From Eucommia ulmoides (lineage: Eukaryota > Streptophyta > Magnoliopsida > Garryales > Eucommiaceae): a DNA stretch of 64,000 nucleotides. The notes beneath the pieces were generated by a model that saw nothing but the letters and a program-made list of their open reading frames with translations, had not been told where the DNA came from and ran no database searches. Both the position numbers and the translations under genes were made by a program. The stretch is taken from positions 13,599,616 through 13,663,615 of the forward strand of contig CM028333.1 of NCBI GenBank assembly GCA_016647705.1, read 5' to 3'. This document shows, one piece after another, positions 60,101 through 64,000 of this stretch. Position 1 is the first letter of the stretch; every line of letters starts with the position of its first letter.

Positions 60101-60914
60101 GGCTAAGATTTTGCAGTTGATTCAGTCCCGAAAGGTCCGGCAATGGTCCAGAAAACGAATTCCCATGTAGCCAAACTTCGGTTAATTGGGTCATGTGCTG
60201 CAAAACGTCAATTGTTCCGTTCAATTTGGAGTTACCCTTTTGGCCGTTTAGCCAGAGAGTTTGAATCACGGAGTTCGAGAAGTTGGACGGCAATCCGCCG
60301 TCGAGGAAATTGAACGACAAGTGAAGATTCGTCAACCCGGAGAGCGAATCAGCGCCGAGAAAATCAGGGATTCCGCCGGAAATATTCGCCGAGACGGCGG
60401 AGAAAGTCCGGAGGCTCGATGCGCTAGTGAGAGACTCGGGAATCGACCAGGAGGAGAAGGGGTTGTAGTCCAGGTAAACGTCTTGTAGAGAATTCATACC
60501 GTTGAAGAAATCGGAAGGAATCGAGGTGAAATTGTTGTTGGAGAGGAGGAGGGACTGGAGCGAGCTGAGTCCGGCGAAACTCGGAAGCGGTCCGGCGAAT
60601 TCGTTGCCCTGGACTTCGAAAACCTCCAATGCGGTGAGGTTGTTCAGGTTTGGAGGAAGAGAGCCTCTCAGACCCTGGCGTCCGATTTGGATCCGGGTGA
60701 CCCGGTTGTCTCTGGAGCACACTACACCGTCCCACGGGCGGCAGGGGTCGGAGTCAGTCCAACCGAGAGAAGTCGGCGGGTTGATGCGGTTCTTAAAATC
60801 CAGCATTACCGACGCATCCGAAGAACTGGACTGAGACTGTACGGACACGAAATCCGACAATATACAGAGAAGAAAGACTCCCCAAGGGAAGAAACCCAGA
60901 GGCGGTTTCTTCAT
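57166..60914 (-). CDS. TMK: TMK-type leucine-rich-repeat receptor-like kinase (two exons)
   Basis: Exon 1 is 60914-58613 and exon 2 is 57686-57166, joined in frame across a 926-bp GT-AG intron, giving 940 residues with no stop. Residues 1-27 form a signal peptide. Leucine-rich repeats run from about 75 to 310. A second cysteine-pair cap follows ([12 protein letters not shown], about 358-369), then two or three more repeats to about 435. This split repeat layout is diagnostic of the TMK family. The membrane segment is about 491-516. The kinase shows GKGGFG (598-603), AVKR with the lysine at 619, HRDLKPSN (718-725), DFG (738-740) and APEYA before the intron. All catalytic residues are present. 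Known TMKs act at the plasma membrane in auxin signalling with ABP1-like co-receptors and regulate cell-wall acidification and growth. The first ATG is chosen because it gives the signal peptide. The gene appears intact. Confidence 0.96.
57687..58612 (-). other. Intron of the TMK gene
   Basis: The donor GTAAAAGC starts at 58612 and the acceptor TTGTTTGAACAG ends at 57687. It falls in the kinase activation segment, between APEYA and [16 protein letters not shown] miniature LTR element occupies about half of it. Confidence 0.93.
57963..58450 (+). mobile_element. TRIM-like miniature LTR retrotransposon in the TMK intron
   Basis: The 5' LTR at 57963-58122 starts TGTTGAATTCCACATCG and ends TTTTATACA. 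It is followed at once by TGATATCAGAGCC, a PBS for initiator tRNA-Met with one change. The 3' LTR starts at 58339 with the same TGTTGAATTCCACATCG, after GTGAGAGGGCA as PPT, and fades near 58450. The 216-bp interior has a duplicated block with another TGTTGAATTCC at 58244. No coding capacity. The element is antisense to the gene. The right end and the target duplication are unclear because the last bases have diverged. Confidence 0.8.
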
Positions 60915-61210
60915 CTTTTTTCGCCGTCGGAGAGGATTTTCAGGGAAACGGGGAAGAATCGCCGGCGGAAGTTGAAGTTTTCTTTCTCCTTTTCCGAGTG
61001 GTTAATAGAAAGTCTCTGATAAAAAAGACGAGTATCTTGGACAGGAAATGGTGAATTTTGAGGAGACAGATGAAGCGGCGGAGATTGTGGTGAGGAAAGG
61101 AGAAGGAAAGAAGGGAGAGAGAGTGAAGCATATGAAACTTGCTAGAGGCGTGGGCCGTGGGGGACCGATGGTTCCGGGGGAATGCTATTTTTTTGCATTT
61201 TATAATTCAC
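60915..61210 (-). promoter_or_regulatory. 5' untranslated region and probable core promoter of TMK
   Basis: The minus strand has a CT-rich leader (CACTCTCTCTCCCTTCTTTC near 61123-61104), common in plant receptor-kinase 5' regions. TATAAAAT lies at about 61204-61197. A start of transcription about 30 bases downstream would give a leader of about 250 bases. This is read by eye only. Confidence 0.4.
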
Positions 61211-62646
61211 GCCCTTGATATTTATATTATTTTCACTTGAGTCCTACAAGTTTTGAGGGTTAATTACACTTTTCTTCCTCAAAGTTTTGGATCTTCCCCT
61301 TGATCTTCAATTGCAGCATATTAAACCTGTTTTCTATCAGGGTATCTCGATCGTACCGCCCTACTAATGTGGGTTTTTTCAATAACCACCAATTTGTGTC
61401 ACAAATTTGAATAACTGAGTAAACTAGTTTATGATTTTTTCGAAAGTAATTATCAATTTTTTTTTCACATTCCCAAATTTTGGATGGTGATGAGGAAGAA
61501 TCTAGATTTGACTTAATCCTTCCCACGTGTTTCTTGACACTAGTCACGCTCCACGCACGTGATACCACAAAGACCTACCAATTACTCGAGTAAACTACTA
61601 CTCCCGAGAAGGCTAATACTTTGAGCACTACTACTCCTAAACTGACAGACTCCAATCACCGCCCTTACAAAGGATAGCATGCTAAAGGCCTTAACAATAT
61701 TACCCTGAGCAGGGTCATCAACCCCGAGGCGCACCTCATGTTTAGCAAAGAGGCGTTACTATTTTGAAAATAACCGTCCATCAGTTCATATCTTACGATA
61801 TTCGTAGGTTCAACAAGGAATGAACCAAAATTCGTGGAAGACTTGTCAAACAAGTCTTCCATCTCCTATAAATTACTACAGTAAGGACTACCAAGATCCA
61901 CAAATCTTACTAGCCACCACTCTATCCAAATTTCTTGAGAAAAACTCTCACGCCGGAGGTGCAATACTGGCAAGGTCCATTCGCAGTGCATTATTTTGCA
62001 GGAACCAAAACTTAAAGATCATCAAATTTGAATCCCAAAATTTCATATCTAATGAACCAGATCTTAACTTCATCATATGAAAAATTCATTGATTCAAAAC
62101 AATGTGATTAGAATTTTCAATTGGTGTATCATGTACAAAACCTCTAATTAGCCAAATTTGTCAAATTGGCAACAATATTTTTCCAATTTCAAACCAAAAA
62201 ATAGACCTTAGGGGGTACAAAGTGTAGTTTGTTATTCATCTTCAATTTCGAGGGATAAGCAAGCGTGTGGGGTCCGGCTTTGTGTTAAATGAAAGGGGAC
62301 CTATATGTCATTTAGACAAAGAAGCCATTTCCTAGTTGTTCTAGTTTAGCCCTATTAGGGCTTGCATGGTCCATAATCAACCCCACTAGGTTTATGTCTG
62401 CACAATATTAATTGTTATAGTCCTTTTAGGAAAAAATGTTAAATGGAAATTAATATATTTCTTAATATTTTATTTGAAATAGAATTCATGAATTAGTTAT
62501 TGAGAAAAATAATATTTTTAGAATGTCCATTAGTGAATTAGTAATAAAATTGTAGTAGCCAAATTGACGATTCAATTTAAAAAAGATAAATTAGACTTTT
62601 GACTTTTTAAATATGACCATATTTTTACATTATCAGTCCGTCATAG
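61211..62646. other. Intergenic with a possible old LTR remnant
   Basis: Between about 61560 and 61990 phrases such as CCCGAGGCGCACCTCATG and TCTCACGCCGGAGGTGCAAT resemble U5 sequence of Tat/Athila LTRs, like the solo LTR at 34361. No borders or duplication were found. The short ORFs at 61260-62080 lack domains. Confidence 0.4.
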
Positions 62647-62654
62647 TTTAAAAT

Positions 62655-63442
62655 AAGAGTGTAAGTCATACCGAAAACCCGATTCGCTCCAAACTTTTTG
62701 TCCGAATTGCACTCATTTCGATCAGATTTTTCTTTGTTTTTTCAACATCAACTCAAACCCGAACTCGCCCAAAACCTGAATCTACTAAATCGGGTTGCCC
62801 ACTACCTACACCCGAACTACCCGAAACCCACCTACCTGTTACAGATTTTACCAAACAGTCCCCTCGAAACCATTAATCTTTACCAAACACCCTATTCAAA
62901 CCCTAAAGACTAATTAGATAATTTATTTTTTATTTCATTCCTCTCAAGTCTCAAATAGCTATGTCTCCTTTCCTCTCACTCTCTCAGTTGTCCAACTCAA
63001 TCTGTTGTTCAGCGTTGCCGACGAAATATTCATCTCGTCTCCAAAGATCAACCCTTCGTTCATCTCGCCACTGACGAAGATTTTGCTCATTGTCTTCCTC
63101 CCGCTGAACTTTCATCCTCGTCTTCCTCTCTATCGTTTCCGTCGCCGCTGTAAATCATCATCGTCTTTCTCTCTATTTTTTTTTTGGGTGAATTTTACTT
63201 TCTTCTTCTTTCGTTTTGTATTTTAAACTTTCAAATCCACAATTTTTTAGTATTTCATCTTTGTTTTTCTGTTCTTGTTACCCGACAAACGACCGACCCG
63301 ATCAAAGTCGACAAACCCTAAATTAAATTGGGTAATGAGGCCACACGGTCTGCTTCAGTCAGGGGGGTTATTGGAAATTTTCTTTAGGTCAGTTAATTCA
63401 AATTCTTCAACCCCGATCCGACCGACTAATTTACACCCGTAC
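62655..63442. mobile_element. Non-autonomous hAT-type element with 8-bp target duplication
   Basis: 788 bp flanked by TTTAAAAT at 62647-62654 and 63443-63450. The ends are short inverted repeats around GAGTGTAAGTC (left) and GGGTGTAAATTAG (right, read inward). Both subterminal regions are rich in CCCGA/CGGGT motifs (AACCCGAACTCG, CCGACCCGATC). The core holds CT-rich sequence near 62936-63190. No transposase. The flank is AT-rich, so the duplication is a little less secure than that at 23485. Confidence 0.72.
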
Positions 63443-63450
63443 TTTAAAAT

Positions 63451-64000
63451 TTGTATATTTGATAATATTTTTAAATGGTCTTTCCATTTTTTATTTTTTT
63501 TTTGGAGAAATTAAATTTTTGGTCCTTAAAGTTCTTGGTGAGGGTTTATGTGGTCTTGGGCTTCACAAAATTGCACATTTAGTCCCTCAAGTACTATTTA
63601 TGTTTTAATCTAGTTCAAGTACAAATTTCGTCAAAGAAATTGGATGATCTCCTTTAGTACATGAATATTTTTGTCAATTTTGTCCTTTTAAGTTTGCGTG
63701 AATTTTTAAATAAACACTAAGGTTTTCGGAAGTGGAACATTCAGTTCTTTATGTTTGAATTCGGCTTTAATATGGTCCAATCAATTTTTTTTTTTATAAA
63801 AATTGGACGGATTCCATTAATTTGGGGACATTTTAATCATTTTTGCGCCTATTCCTCTTTTTACAACCATAAGAAGCTATATTTTTTTTTTTCAAAATTG
63901 TTCTTGTACTCATACATCTCATAAATATTTAGAATATTTTTTTGCTCCTATATTTAATGAAAAATCAATAAACTTATTAAAGATATAATATATGATTTAT
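63451..64000. other. Intergenic, repeat-like phrases only
   Basis: Phrases such as TTTGGTCCTTAAAGTTC, CACATTTAGTCCCTCAAGTA and GGACATTTTAATCATTTTTG are common in plant dispersed repeats. They suggest a transposon remnant with undefined ends. No gene. Confidence 0.45.

Noticed and set aside
58563..60914. TMK as a single-exon 783-aa kinase ending at 58563
   Set aside because: The last 15 codons run into the intron; a consensus donor at 58612 and acceptor at 57687 restore the missing kinase C-lobe in frame.

Overview
This is a plant nuclear window, most likely from a eudicot. It is AT-rich, packed with nested LTR retrotransposons and small DNA transposons, and holds one convincing host gene: a TMK-type leucine-rich-repeat receptor kinase on the minus strand at 57166-60914. 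A degraded, intron-bearing LETM1 fragment (about 30060-30600) is the only other recognisable host coding sequence. No rRNA or tRNA genes or CRISPR arrays were seen.

Layout. (1) 1-21432: a decayed Tekay-type Ty3/gypsy chromovirus on the plus strand. Its left end is outside the window, and it is split inside integrase by a 14.1-kb Ogre/Tat-type element on the minus strand (3272-17400) with a perfect 5-bp target duplication ATGAG. The Ogre-like element keeps both LTRs (about 99% alike by eye), PBS, PPT, gag, protease with a G-patch, RT, two RNase H domains and integrase. It also has a candidate 154-bp intron that joins the protease and RT frames. Its LTR promoter is unusual: the TATA box lies in the loop of a 12-bp inverted repeat, downstream of an array of perfect hairpins. 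(2) 21433-26899: intergenic, with a TIR element, an hAT element with an 8-bp duplication, a foldback and short tandem duplications. (3) 26900-36718: a non-coding, minus-strand Tekay-related LTR element. One LTR is interrupted by host gene fragments and a Helitron-like end, and its interior holds large tandem repeats and a nested solo LTR. (4) 36719-39993: intergenic, with a Mutator-like foldback element. (5) About 40000-44235: a non-coding Athila/LARD-like element. (6) 44240-53214: a decayed Tat/Retand-like element, mostly minus strand, with an inverted integrase tail at its left edge and a solo LTR inside integrase. (7) 53215-57165: AT-rich intergenic DNA with a foldback element. (8) 57166-61210: the TMK gene, with a TRIM-like miniature LTR element in its intron, then its 5' region. 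(9) 61211-64000: degenerate LTR-like sequence and a second hAT element.

Relative order of events. The Tekay element was in place before the Ogre-like element landed in it, since the duplication is made of Tekay integrase sequence. All eight nonsense codons noted in the Tekay ORF can be read as single C-to-T or G-to-A transitions, as expected of long-methylated repeats. The Ogre-like element has fewer breaks and similar LTRs, so it is younger. All calls come from reading the sequence; no database search or alignment program was run.
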